A stretch of 13,445 nucleotides of DNA from Nitriliruptoraceae bacterium (GCA_007117945.1 SKTN01000304.1:1-13445), one strand, 5' to 3'; numbered from the stretch's first letter, positions 1 through 6,944 are shown. Made by a program: numbers and translations. The notes: generated by a model not told the origin, from the letters alone.

Positions 1-9
1 GCGGTCCGG

Positions 10-37
10 GCGGGCGGGGGCGCCGGCCCCCACCCGC
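10..37 (-). terminator. GC-rich stem-loop after the substrate-binding protein gene
   Basis: Bases 10-21 pair with 26-37 around a GCCG loop. The stem has 12 positions with one C-A mismatch. It begins 14 bases beyond the stop codon of the minus-strand lipoprotein gene. There is no U tract, as is usual for terminators in high-GC actinobacteria, so termination is inferred from the hairpin and its place. Confidence 0.5.
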
Positions 38-51
38 GGCCGAACGTCAGC

Positions 52-1635
52 TCACCCTAGCGAGGTGGTCGCGAAGCGCGTCGCGATATCGGGTCGGGTC
101 TCGTAGCCCTGGACCTCGGGCGACCAGGCCTCGAGGATGTCGGGGTTGTAGAAGTAGATGTAGGACGCGAGGTCCACGATCCGGGTCGCTGCCTGGTCGT
201 AGAGCTCCTTGCGGGCGTCCTCGTCGGTCTCCTCACGCGCCGCGTCGAGGAGCTCATCCACCTCGTCGTCCGCGAAGCCCTGGAAGTTGTTGACCCCTTC
301 TGAGTGGTGCTGTGCGTAGTAGAAGTCGTCCGGGTCGATGTTGCCGAGCCAGCCGAGCGCGAAGGCGTCGAAGTTGCCCTCGCCCTGCTCGGCGAGCCAG
401 GTGGAGAAGTCCTCGATCCGGATGTCGACCTCGATGCCGACCTCGCCGAGCTGGCTGGAGATCACCTGGGCTGCGGTCACCGTCTCCGGGAACTCGTTGG
501 TGACCATCAGGTCGATGGTCAGGTCGCTGACCCCCGCGTCTTCGAGGAGTTGCTGCGCCTGGTCGGGGTCGTGCCCGTAGGGCGCGTAGTCCAGGAACCA
601 GAAGCTGGTCTCGGGGATCGCCGTCTCGTTGGGGGTGGCGGCGTCGAAGTTGGCGGCCTCGGTGATGTCGTCGATGTTGAGCGCGAAGGCGATGGCACGC
701 CGCACGTCGACGTCGTCGAAGGGCTCACGGGCGTTGTTCAGGGACAGATACCAGTAGTCGTTGCCAGCGACCTGGGACATCTCGATGTCCGGGTCGGCCT
801 CGAGCTGCTCGATCTGCTGCGGCGGCACGGAGTCGATCCAGTCGACCTCACCGGTCTCGAGGTTGGTGACCTTGACGGACTCGTCGGGGATGACCTGGAA
901 CTCGATGCCGTCGAGGAAGGGTCCCTCGCCCCAGTAGTCGGGGTTGGCCTCGAGCACGACGCTGTCACCGGGGCTGAAGGAGACGTAGGAGAAGGGACCG
1001 GTGCCGTTCGGCTCATCGCCGACGGTGCCGTTCTCGATGGCCTCGGCGGAGACGATGGCCATGCCCTTGAAGGCCCCGATCTGGTCGAGGAGGTTGGGTG
1101 CCGGGCGGTTCAGCTCCATCACCACCGTCGTGTCGTCGGGTGCCTCGAAGCTGTCGACGGCGTCGAGGCGGAAGGCGTTGGCGCCCTCCTCGGCGATGCG
1201 CTCGAAGCTGGCCACCACGTCTTCGGCGGTCAGGTCGGACCCGCCGTGGAAGGTGACCCCGTCACGCAGGGTGAAGGTCCAGGTGAGCAGGTCCTCGGAG
1301 GTCTCCCAGGACTCGGCCAGGGCCGGCTCCGGGGTGAGGTCGTCACCGGGCTGCACCAGGGTGTCGTAGACGTTCTCCAGCACGGTGAAGGCGAAGGAGG
1401 AGGTGGTGGTGTGGGGATCGAGCTGGTCGGGGTCACCACCGATGGCCGCGATCAGGGTGCCACCGGTGGCGGCCTCGTCGTCAGCGGGCTCGTCGGGTTC
1501 GGCGTCGTCGTCGGGGGCCTCGTCGGTGACGTCCTCACCGGTGGGGTCGTCGACGTCGACGGCTTCGCCGCCGTCGCAGGCGGCGGCGATCAGCGCGAGG
1601 AGGGCGAGCAGGGCGAGTGGGCTTCGCCAGCGCAT
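52..1635 (-). CDS. ABC transporter substrate-binding lipoprotein, family 5 (peptide/nickel type)
   Basis: This is the extracytoplasmic solute receptor of an ABC importer, of the SBP_bac_5 (DppA/OppA-like) family, which binds peptides, nickel chelates or other solutes. I chose the ATG at 1635 (527 aa) because AAGGAG lies 5 bases upstream and because the product then opens with a compact lipoprotein signal: MRWR, a Leu/Ala-rich core, and Ala-Ala-Ala-Cys with the lipid-bearing Cys at residue 20. A start 10 codons earlier would put extra residues before the signal. About 45 Asp/Glu-rich residues follow the Cys as a tether. The family body then shows LTPEPALAESWE, LRDGVTFHGG and DVRRAIAFALN, as in dipeptide-binding proteins. 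Length is normal for the family. No permease or ATPase gene is in the window; they could lie beyond base 1 or elsewhere. The specific ligand cannot be told. Confidence 0.93.
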   Translation of the reverse strand: MRWRSPLALLALLALIAAACDGGEAVDVDDPTGEDVTDEAPDDDAEPDEPADDEAATGGTLIAAIGGDPDQLDPHTTTSSFAFTVLENVYDTLVQPGDDLTPEPALAESWETSEDLLTWTFTLRDGVTFHGGSDLTAEDVVASFERIAEEGANAFRLDAVDSFEAPDDTTVVMELNRPAPNLLDQIGAFKGMAIVSAEAIENGTVGDEPNGTGPFSYVSFSPGDSVVLEANPDYWGEGPFLDGIEFQVIPDESVKVTNLETGEVDWIDSVPPQQIEQLEADPDIEMSQVAGNDYWYLSLNNAREPFDDVDVRRAIAFALNIDDITEAANFDAATPNETAIPETSFWFLDYAPYGHDPDQAQQLLEDAGVSDLTIDLMVTNEFPETVTAAQVISSQLGEVGIEVDIRIEDFSTWLAEQGEGNFDAFALGWLGNIDPDDFYYAQHHSEGVNNFQGFADDEVDELLDAAREETDEDARKELYDQAATRIVDLASYIYFYNPDILEAWSPEVQGYETRPDIATRFATTSLG

Positions 1636-1640
1636 CGGGG

Positions 1641-1646
1641 CTCCTT
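1641..1646 (-). promoter_or_regulatory. Ribosome binding site fixing the lipoprotein start
   Basis: AAGGAG on the minus strand, 5 bases before the ATG at 1635. It supports this start over the in-frame start at 1665. Confidence 0.7.
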
Positions 1647-1655
1647 GGTGAACGG

Positions 1656-1683
1656 GCCGGCCCACGGGTGGACCGGCGGGTCC
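1656..1683 (-). repeat. Overlapping inverted repeats in the lipoprotein gene leader
   Basis: Bases 1656-1665 pair with 1668-1677 (10 positions, one mismatch). The competing pair 1670-1674 with 1679-1683 is perfect around a GGCG loop. The two stems share bases and cannot form together. They lie between the preceding dehydrogenase gene and the lipoprotein ribosome site. They could terminate the upstream transcript partially, protect the mRNA end, or be chance in GC-rich DNA. Confidence 0.3.
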
Positions 1684-1687
1684 TCCT

Positions 1688-1716
1688 ACCGTAGTCGGAG
1701 CGCCTCGGCTGGTCGA
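1688..1716 (-). promoter_or_regulatory. Possible promoter for the lipoprotein gene
   Basis: On the minus strand TCGACC (1711-1716; 4 of 6 matches to the -35 consensus) is 17 bases from TACGGT (1688-1693; 3 of 6 matches to the -10 consensus). The predicted transcript would start near 1681 and include the leader stem-loop. The match is weak; read-through from the upstream gene is the alternative. Confidence 0.25.
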
Positions 1717-1761
1717 CGGACCCCCGTGGCCGGGACCGCAGCGCCCGCGGCACGCGACCGG

Positions 1762-2979
1762 TCAGGCGTCGGGCCGGAACGGCTTGAGCTCGCGCCGCGC
1801 GAGCGCCATCTCGTGGACCTCGTCGGGGCCGTCGGCCATCCGCAGGGTGCGGGCGTGGGACCACATCATCGCGAGCGGGGTGTCGTCGGTGAAGCCCTTC
1901 CCGCCGTAGGTCTGGATCGCCTTGTCCAGGACCCACTCCGCCATCTGCGGCGCCACGATCTTGATCGCGGAGATCTCCATCCGCGCGCCGCGGTTGCCGA
2001 CGGTGTCCATCAGGTAGGCGGTCTTGAGGGTGAGCAGGCGGGCCTGCTCGATGCGCACCCGTGCCTGGGCGATCCAGTGGTGGAACATCCCCTGGGCGGC
2101 GATCGGCTTGCCGAAGGGGGTCCGCTCCCACGCGCGCTGACACATCAGGTCGAAGGCACGTTCGGCCATGCCGATCATGCGCATGCAGTGGTGGATGCGC
2201 CCCGGCCCCAGGCGCTGTTGGGCGATGGCGAACCCGTCACCCTCCTGCCCCAGCAGGTTCTCCACGGGGACACGCACGTCGGTGAAGGCCACCTCGGGGT
2301 GGCCGCCGTGACCGTCGTAGCGACCGAACACCGGCAGCTCGCGCACCACCTCGACACCGGGGGCGTCGGTGGGGACCAGCACCATGGACTGCTGGTGGTA
2401 GGGATCGGCCTGCGGGTCGGTGACCCCCATCAGGATCCCGACCTTGCAGCGCTCGCTCGACGCGCCCGACGACCACCACTTGCGACCGTTGATGACGTAG
2501 TGGTCACCGTCGCGCTCGATGCGGGTGCGGATGTTGCGGGCATCGGAGGAGGCCACGTCCGGCTCGGTCATGAAGAAGGCCGAGCGGATCTCCTGCTCCA
2601 GCAGCGGGTGCAGCCACCGCTGCTGCTGGTCCGGGGTCCCGAACAGGTGCAGGATCTCCATGTTGCCGGTGTCCGGGGCGGCGCAGTTGGTCACCACGGG
2701 GGCGATCAGGGGTGAGCGCCCCGTCAGCTCCGCGAGGTGGGCGTAGTCGAGGTTGCTCAGGCCCGCACCGTGGGCCTCGTCGGGCAGGAACAGGTTCCAC
2801 AGCCCGCGGCTGCGGGCGTCGGTGGTCAACTCGTCCAGCACGGGCGGGTGGTGGTGCACGTCCCCAGAGGCCCGGACCTCCTCCTCGTAGCGGGCTTCGT
2901 TCGGCAGCACCTGCTCGCGGAGGAACCCCTCGAGCTCGGCGTGCAACCGTGCACCCTTCGCGGTCATCCCCAGGTCCAC
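1762..2979 (-). CDS. Acyl-CoA dehydrogenase, ACAD10/11-like
   Basis: A cytoplasmic FAD-dependent enzyme that introduces the alpha-beta double bond into an acyl-CoA and passes electrons to electron-transferring flavoprotein. The GTG at 2979 gives 405 aa, a normal length, and has GAGGGAG 7 bases upstream; the ATG at 2967 has no good ribosome site. The flavin-binding signature AFFMTEPDVASSDA is at residues 134-147, followed by the middle beta-domain (YVINGRKWWSSGA, from 161) and the C-terminal helical domain with RTPFGKPIAAQG (286-297) and YGGKGF (358-363). The C-terminal run ADGPDEVH places Asp383 where medium-chain enzymes have the catalytic Glu; from memory, ACAD10/11-type enzymes share this Asp. 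The chain length or branching of the substrate is unknown. It follows the YtxH-like gene by 32 bases and precedes the lipoprotein gene by 126 bases. Confidence 0.94.
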   Translation of the reverse strand: MDLGMTAKGARLHAELEGFLREQVLPNEARYEEEVRASGDVHHHPPVLDELTTDARSRGLWNLFLPDEAHGAGLSNLDYAHLAELTGRSPLIAPVVTNCAAPDTGNMEILHLFGTPDQQQRWLHPLLEQEIRSAFFMTEPDVASSDARNIRTRIERDGDHYVINGRKWWSSGASSERCKVGILMGVTDPQADPYHQQSMVLVPTDAPGVEVVRELPVFGRYDGHGGHPEVAFTDVRVPVENLLGQEGDGFAIAQQRLGPGRIHHCMRMIGMAERAFDLMCQRAWERTPFGKPIAAQGMFHHWIAQARVRIEQARLLTLKTAYLMDTVGNRGARMEISAIKIVAPQMAEWVLDKAIQTYGGKGFTDDTPLAMMWSHARTLRMADGPDEVHEMALARRELKPFRPDA

Positions 2980-2986
2980 GACCCTG

Positions 2987-2993
2987 CTCCCTC
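2987..2993 (-). promoter_or_regulatory. Ribosome binding site fixing the dehydrogenase start
   Basis: GAGGGAG on the minus strand, 7 bases before the GTG at 2979. It decides between this GTG and the ATG four codons downstream. Confidence 0.6.
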
Positions 2994-3011
2994 GTCGGCT
3001 CCCCGTGGACG

Positions 3012-3263
3012 CTAGGTGCTCGGCATCCCGCCCGTCGCATCGGCACGGCCCTGCTGGTAGCCCTCGACCGCGGCGGTGGTCAGGTCGCGGGTCAGCTCCG
3101 CCCCGGCCTTGGTCGCGGTCACCGCGCCCTGCTTGGCCTGCTGGAAGGCGTCCCGACGCAGCTCGCGCCGGCGCTCCTCCCCGCTGTCGGGATCGAGCAG
3201 GTACATCGCACCGGCGCCCGTCACGGCACCGATGCTGAAGGTCAGGAAGGTCCGGATGCGCAC
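3012..3263 (-). CDS. YtxH-like small membrane protein
   Basis: An 83-residue protein with one N-terminal membrane segment (about residues 5-22) followed at once by YLLDPDSGEERRRELRRD. This aMYLxDPDxGxRRR turn is typical of actinobacterial YtxH-domain and related small envelope proteins. The remaining 45 residues are a charged, Ala-rich helix on the cytoplasmic side. I chose the second of two adjacent GTG codons (3263) because AGAGGA lies 6 bases upstream; an in-frame ATG at 3296 would add eleven residues and bury that site. The biochemical role of the family is not known; roles in stress or cell-envelope maintenance are only conjectured. It heads a minus-strand run with the dehydrogenase 32 bases away, though the two need not be functionally linked. 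Confidence 0.8.
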   Translation of the reverse strand: MRIRTFLTFSIGAVTGAGAMYLLDPDSGEERRRELRRDAFQQAKQGAVTATKAGAELTRDLTTAAVEGYQQGRADATGGMPST

Positions 3264-3299
3264 CACGGTTCCTCTCGTCGTCAGCGGCGGGGGCAACCG

Positions 3300-3305
3300 A
3301 GGCTA
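3300..3305 (-). promoter_or_regulatory. Candidate -10 element, YtxH-like gene
   Basis: TAGCCT on the minus strand, 36 bases before the GTG at 3263. It matches the TAN3T form of actinobacterial -10 boxes and recurs before the ACT gene. No recognisable -35 was found. Confidence 0.3.
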
Positions 3306-3411
3306 GTGACCGTCGGGCGCCATGACGCCCTGCCCGGCGCCGCGAACCCCTCGTCGCGGGCGCTGGCACATCGCCCTCGGATGCCGCGATGGGGTGGGAC
3401 CCGCGGCGCGC

Positions 3412-3417
3412 TAGCGT
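3412..3417 (+). promoter_or_regulatory. Candidate -10 element, EamA transporter gene
   Basis: TAGCGT within CGCTAGCG, 26 bases before the GTG at 3444. This leaves room for a short leader with the ACGGAG ribosome site at 3433-3438. No -35 match was found. The 180-base divergent gap with the YtxH-like gene must hold promoters for both. Confidence 0.25.
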
Positions 3418-3443
3418 CGGGCCGTCCACCGCACGGAGCCGCT

Positions 3444-4391
3444 GTGTCCACCCCTCCTCCCCACGCGCCGCGGCAGCGGCTCCTGCAGACGGCGTCGGGG
3501 ACCAACCTCGAGGCCTTCGGGCCCGCGGAGTGGGGCCTGCTCGCGGTGATCGCAACGATCTGGGGCTCCTCCTTCGTGCTGATGGAGATCGGCCTGGCAG
3601 CCTTCGAGCCCGGGCTAATCAGCCTGCTGCGCGTCGGGCTGGGAGCGCTGGCGCTCCTGGCCGTGCCACGGGCGCGACGGACCTCCATCGCGCGTGAGGA
3701 CTGGCCGCGGGTGGCGCTGCTCGGGGTGGTGTGGATGGGGGTGCCCCTGCTGCTGTTCCCCGTGGCACAGCAGTGGATCGACTCCTCCGTGGCCGGGATG
3801 ATCAACGGGGCGATGCCGCTGACGGTCGCGGCCTGGTCGGTGGTGCTCCTGGGGCGGATGCCCGGACGTACCCAGGCGCTGGGACTGCTCGTGGGCTTCG
3901 CCGGCATCCTCGCCATCTCGTTGCCGGAACTGCCGCTGGGCCGGCTGGTCGCCTCCGGCACGCCACTGACGGCGCTGGGGACGGGCCTGGTGTTCCTGGC
4001 GACGGTGCTCTACGGCCTGGCCGCGAACATCGCCGTGCCCCTGCAGCAGCGCTACGGCTCCCTGGCCGTGCTCCTGCGGGCCCAGGCTGTCGCGCTGGTG
4101 GTCATCGCTCCCTTCGGCGTGGCAGCGCTGCCGGGCTCCCACTTCGCCCTGGGGCCGGCCCTGGCCATGCTCCCCCTGGGGGTGCTCGGCACCGGGCTCG
4201 CGTTCGTGCTGATGGCGACCCTGGTGGGGCGGGTCGGGGGCCCACGCGGCTCCATCGCGATCTACTTCGTGCCGGTGGTGGCGATGGCGCTCGGCGTCCT
4301 CGCCCTCGGTGAGGCGATCCACCCCCTGGCCGTGGCGGGGACCGGCCTGGTGCTGATCGGCGCGTGGCGGACCTCCCGGCGCGAGGGGTGA
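3444..4391 (+). CDS. EamA-family (DMT superfamily) transporter
   Basis: A 315-residue inner-membrane protein of the drug/metabolite transporter superfamily, probably a proton-coupled exporter of a small metabolite; the substrate is unknown. After about 27 polar residues come two tandem EamA repeats of five helices each (about 28-150 and 168-308). The first opens with the typical AVIATIWGSSFVLMEIGL. The second ends in ALGEAIHPLAVAGTGLVLIGAW, the usual DMT signature in its last two helices. The start is GTG with GGAG 5 bases upstream. The frame is open for another 700 bases upstream, but that extension is Arg/Gly-rich, overlaps the YtxH-like gene and has no family match. It is transcribed divergently from the YtxH-like gene and convergently with the thiamine-binding gene, 22 bases apart, so it is probably monocistronic. 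Confidence 0.9.
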   Translation: MSTPPPHAPRQRLLQTASGTNLEAFGPAEWGLLAVIATIWGSSFVLMEIGLAAFEPGLISLLRVGLGALALLAVPRARRTSIAREDWPRVALLGVVWMGVPLLLFPVAQQWIDSSVAGMINGAMPLTVAAWSVVLLGRMPGRTQALGLLVGFAGILAISLPELPLGRLVASGTPLTALGTGLVFLATVLYGLAANIAVPLQQRYGSLAVLLRAQAVALVVIAPFGVAALPGSHFALGPALAMLPLGVLGTGLAFVLMATLVGRVGGPRGSIAIYFVPVVAMALGVLALGEAIHPLAVAGTGLVLIGAWRTSRREG

Positions 4392-4420
4392 GCGGCGCAC
4401 CGCCGCGCGTGCGTCACCCC
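4385..4420. terminator. Bidirectional stem-loop between convergent genes, built on both stop codons
   Basis: GGGGTGA (4385-4391), which contains the TGA of the transporter gene, pairs with TCACCCC (4414-4420), which contains the complement of the TGA of the thiamine-binding gene. Inside, GCGGCG (4392-4397) pairs with CGCCGC (4401-4406) around CAC. The structure would work in either direction. It lacks a U tract. Confidence 0.45.
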
Positions 4421-4713
4421 TGGTCGAGGACGCGCTCCACCCGCTCCACCTTGGTGCGCAGGGTGCCGGTGTGGCCGGGCCGGTGATCGAACTTTGCGGT
4501 GATCGAGAGCCGTGGCGCGTGCTGCTCGCCCTCGGCGATACAGCGTTGGAGCAGGGCGAACACCTCCTCGGGGGTCCCCTCCACGGTGGTGAACATCGCG
4601 GTGGTCTCGTTGGGTAGGCCGCTGTCGCGGACGATGGCCACGATGCGGGCGACGGCCTCGCCGACGGAGTCCGAGCCGCCGCCGAGGGGGGTGATCGAGA
4701 AGGCTGCCAGCAT
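4414..4713 (-). CDS. MTH1187-family thiamine-binding protein
   Basis: A 99-residue protein of the MTH1187/YkoF (UPF0045) family: small cytoplasmic ferredoxin-like proteins that assemble as oligomers and bind thiamine or related hydroxymethylpyrimidine compounds. Family features are the opening AAFSITPLGGGSDSVGEAVARIVAIVRDSGL, the strand TTAMFTTVEGTPEEVFALLQRC and the basic C-terminal KVERVERVL. I chose the ATG at 4713 because AAGGAGG lies 7 bases upstream; an in-frame ATG at 4743 would add ten residues not seen in the family. It is 66 bases downstream of the response regulator gene on the same strand and may be the last gene of that operon. No thiamine synthesis or transport gene is nearby, and the 66-base gap is too short for a TPP riboswitch. 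Confidence 0.88.
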   Translation of the reverse strand: MLAAFSITPLGGGSDSVGEAVARIVAIVRDSGLPNETTAMFTTVEGTPEEVFALLQRCIAEGEQHAPRLSITAKFDHRPGHTGTLRTKVERVERVLDQG

Positions 4714-4720
4714 GGGGTGT

Positions 4721-4727
4721 CCTCCTT
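4721..4727 (-). promoter_or_regulatory. Strong ribosome binding site, thiamine-binding gene
   Basis: AAGGAGG on the minus strand, 7 bases before the ATG at 4713. It is the best Shine-Dalgarno match in the window and sets the start. Confidence 0.75.
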
Positions 4728-4779
4728 GTGGGGATGTGGGCAACGCGTCGGTGTGCGGCGGGTGGGTCGGCGCGCGTCG

Positions 4780-5457
4780 TCAGCTGCCCTCGGGGACCCC
4801 GGCACGCACGACCCCGTGCTCGTAGGCGTACACCACGGCCTGGACCCGGTCGCGCAGCTGGAGCTTGGCCAGGACGCGGCCCACGTGGGTCTTCACCGTG
4901 GTCTCCGACACCACGAAGCTGGCGGCGATCTCCGCGTTGGTGCGGCCACGCGCCAACTGCACCAGCACCTCGCGCTCGCGCTCCGTGAGGCGCGCGAGCT
5001 CCGGTGGAGGTGCGACCTCGGCGCCCGGATCGACCCCGTCGACGAAGGCCGCCACCACCCGCCGGGTGACGCCCGGGTCGAGCAGCGCCTCGCCCGCGGC
5101 CACGGTCCGCACCGCCGCCACCAGGGCGTCGGGTGGGGTGTCCTTGAGCAGGAACCCGCTGGCCCCGGCGCGCAGAGCGGCGAACACGTACTCGTCGGCA
5201 TCGAAGGTGGTCAGCACGATCACCCGGGACCGGCTGCCAGCGGCGACCAGACGGCGCAGCGCCTCGATGCCGTCGAGGTGGGGCATCCGGACGTCCATCA
5301 GCACGATGTCGGGCGCCTCGCGCTGGACGACCTCCACGGCCGCGAGGCCGTCGGCGGCCTCCCCCACCACCTCGATGTCGGGCTCCTCGGCGAGGATCAT
5401 GGCGAAGCCGGCACGCACCAGGTGCTGGTCGTCGACGATCACGGTGGTGATGCTCAC
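4780..5457 (-). CDS. NarL/FixJ-family response regulator
   Basis: A 225-residue DNA-binding regulator, activated by phosphoryl transfer from the kinase encoded just upstream. The receiver domain (about 1-120) has the acidic pocket Asp9-Asp10, phosphoacceptor Asp55 (IVLMDVRMP), the switch Thr83 and the conserved Lys105 (GFLLKD). The C-terminal LuxR helix-turn-helix (about 157-216) carries LTEREREVLVQLARGRTN and VSETTVKTHVGRVLAKL. Length and layout are standard. The GTG start at 5457 overlaps the kinase stop by four bases (GTGA), with GGAG in the kinase end as ribosome site, so translation is probably coupled. Targets are not visible; autoregulation and control of the following thiamine-binding gene are guesses from position. 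Confidence 0.95.
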   Translation of the reverse strand: MSITTVIVDDQHLVRAGFAMILAEEPDIEVVGEAADGLAAVEVVQREAPDIVLMDVRMPHLDGIEALRRLVAAGSRSRVIVLTTFDADEYVFAALRAGASGFLLKDTPPDALVAAVRTVAAGEALLDPGVTRRVVAAFVDGVDPGAEVAPPPELARLTEREREVLVQLARGRTNAEIAASFVVSETTVKTHVGRVLAKLQLRDRVQAVVYAYEHGVVRAGVPEGS

Positions 5458-6938
5458 GCGGGCTCCTCCCCATCGACGGCCGACGGACCCCGGTGCGCAG
5501 CCGCCGCGGGCGGGCCACCGTGGTGCCCCTCGGCGGCCGGGGACAACGGGAGCTCGGCCACCACCTTGAAGCCGCCCTCCGGCCGGCTCCCCGCCCACAG
5601 CTGCCCCCCGAGGATCGCGGCCCGCTCGCGCATCCCGAGCAGCCCGGTGCCGGCCCCCGAGGCCGCCAGGTCGGCTCCCCGTCCGGCACGGGTGCCGGGT
5701 GCCCCGGCGCCGAGCGGCGCTGGATCGGGGGGCGCTGCCGGTGGGGTACGGCCACGACCGTCATCGACCACCGTCAGGCGCAGGACGTCATCACGGCGTT
5801 GGATGGTCACCACCACCTCGGTGACGGGACCGGCGTGCTTGAGCACGTTGGTGAGCGACTCCTGCACGATCCGGTAGGCGGAGACCGCCACACCGCTGGC
5901 GACGGCGGCCGCACCCGGCTCGTCACCCTGCAGTCGGACCGGGACACCGGCGTCGGCCAGGCGCGCCACCAACCCCGGCACCGCCTCCAAGGTGGGCTGG
6001 GGCGCGGCGTGACCCTCGCCCTGCTCGTCGTCGCGCAGGACGCGGACCAGGCGGCGCAGCTCGACCAGGGCATCGCGCCCGCTGGCCTCGATATCGGCCA
6101 GCACCGCCGCGGCGGCGTCCGGATCCCGCTCCGCCACCCGCCGGCCGGCGCCGGCCTGGACCACGACGACGCTGACGGTGTGGGCCACCACGTCGTGGAG
6201 CTCCCGGGCGATGCGGCGGCGTTCGTCGGCGGCGGCCAGGGCCGTGGCCATGCGCTGGTGACGTTCCGCCTCCTCGGCCCGGACCTCGAGCTGGGCGACG
6301 AGCTGGCGCCGCGCACGGGTGCGATCGCCCAGGGCGAAGACCCCGGTGAGCACCAGGGCGGTGACCACGAAGCCGATGACCTCCAGCTCGCCAGTGCGCC
6401 ACCAGGCGGCCCCGAAGCCGGCCAGCACGAAACCGGCGGTGATGGCCAGGGACACCCGGGCGTCCTCACGGGTGCCGTAGGCCGCCACGGAGTACAGCGC
6501 CAGTACCAGGGCCAGTCCGGCCAGCCCCAGGCCGTAACCCAGCAGGGTGAAGGCGCCGATGGCCGTGCCGGTGACCGCCATGGTGAGCACCGGGGTGACC
6601 CGCCGCCACGCCAGGGGTACGGCGATCACCACGACCAGCACGCCACCCACCAGCCCGGGGACCATCGCGTCGACCGTGCCCTGGAGCTCACCGGCGATCA
6701 GCTCGGCCAGCAGGGCGAGCCCCACCACCACCGCGGCGAGCAGGTCGACGGGTGGCGGCCGGTCGAAGGTGCCGTCGCCCACGGAGCGTGCGCGCCAGCC
6801 GGTACGCGGCTCGGCCGCGCCCGCCGGAGCCCCATCCTGACCGCTGCCAGGTGGCGGCAGGCGTGCGTCACCGATGGGCACGTCGCCGTCGGTCGCCGGG
6901 CCAGGCGACGCGGCCGGGGGTTGGGAGGAGGTCCGCAC
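5454..6938 (-). CDS. NarL-type (HisKA_3) membrane sensor histidine kinase
   Basis: A 494-residue sensor kinase for the adjoining response regulator. About 63 Pro/Gly-rich residues come first. Six or so closely packed membrane segments follow (about 64-203), with almost no extracellular loop, so it probably senses a membrane or intramembrane cue. A coiled stretch leads to the dimerisation box RRIARELHDVVAHTVSVV with phosphoacceptor His248. The ATPase domain has the N box IVQESLTNVLKHAG (358-370), the G1 box VDDGRG (391-396) and the G2 box GTGLLGMRERA (430-440). Between G1 and G2 is an unusually long Ala/Pro/Gly-rich lid of over 30 residues. The N-terminal start at GTG 6938 lacks a Shine-Dalgarno sequence but has a -10-like TAGGTT exactly 6 bases upstream, consistent with a leaderless mRNA. 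A later start cannot be excluded. Confidence 0.93.
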   Translation of the reverse strand: MRTSSQPPAASPGPATDGDVPIGDARLPPPGSGQDGAPAGAAEPRTGWRARSVGDGTFDRPPPVDLLAAVVVGLALLAELIAGELQGTVDAMVPGLVGGVLVVVIAVPLAWRRVTPVLTMAVTGTAIGAFTLLGYGLGLAGLALVLALYSVAAYGTREDARVSLAITAGFVLAGFGAAWWRTGELEVIGFVVTALVLTGVFALGDRTRARRQLVAQLEVRAEEAERHQRMATALAAADERRRIARELHDVVAHTVSVVVVQAGAGRRVAERDPDAAAAVLADIEASGRDALVELRRLVRVLRDDEQGEGHAAPQPTLEAVPGLVARLADAGVPVRLQGDEPGAAAVASGVAVSAYRIVQESLTNVLKHAGPVTEVVVTIQRRDDVLRLTVVDDGRGRTPPAAPPDPAPLGAGAPGTRAGRGADLAASGAGTGLLGMRERAAILGGQLWAGSRPEGGFKVVAELPLSPAAEGHHGGPPAAAAHRGPSAVDGEEPA

Positions 6939-6944
6939 GGGCCC

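Noticed and set aside
304..2715. An 803-codon open frame on the plus strand, antisense to the lipoprotein and dehydrogenase genes
   Set aside because: Its product is Val/Gly/Asp-rich without any domain, and the opposite strand holds two clear family members. High G+C content keeps such antisense frames free of stops.
2712..3443. Open upstream extension of the EamA frame
   Set aside because: It is Arg/Gly-rich with no membrane segments and runs through the YtxH-like gene; the GTG at 3444 with GGAG fits the family.
2980..3555. Open upstream extension of the dehydrogenase frame (to 597 codons)
   Set aside because: It is Arg/Pro-rich, overlaps the YtxH-like gene in another frame, and the GTG at 2979 with GAGGGAG gives the normal family length.
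4714..4779. A possible TPP riboswitch before the thiamine-binding gene
   Set aside because: The gap is only 66 bases and shows none of the conserved THI-box bases.
4262..5764. A 500-codon minus-strand frame across the regulator and thiamine-binding genes
   Set aside because: It is an Arg/Pro/Gly-rich shadow of the response regulator, the thiamine-binding gene and the convergent EamA end in another frame.
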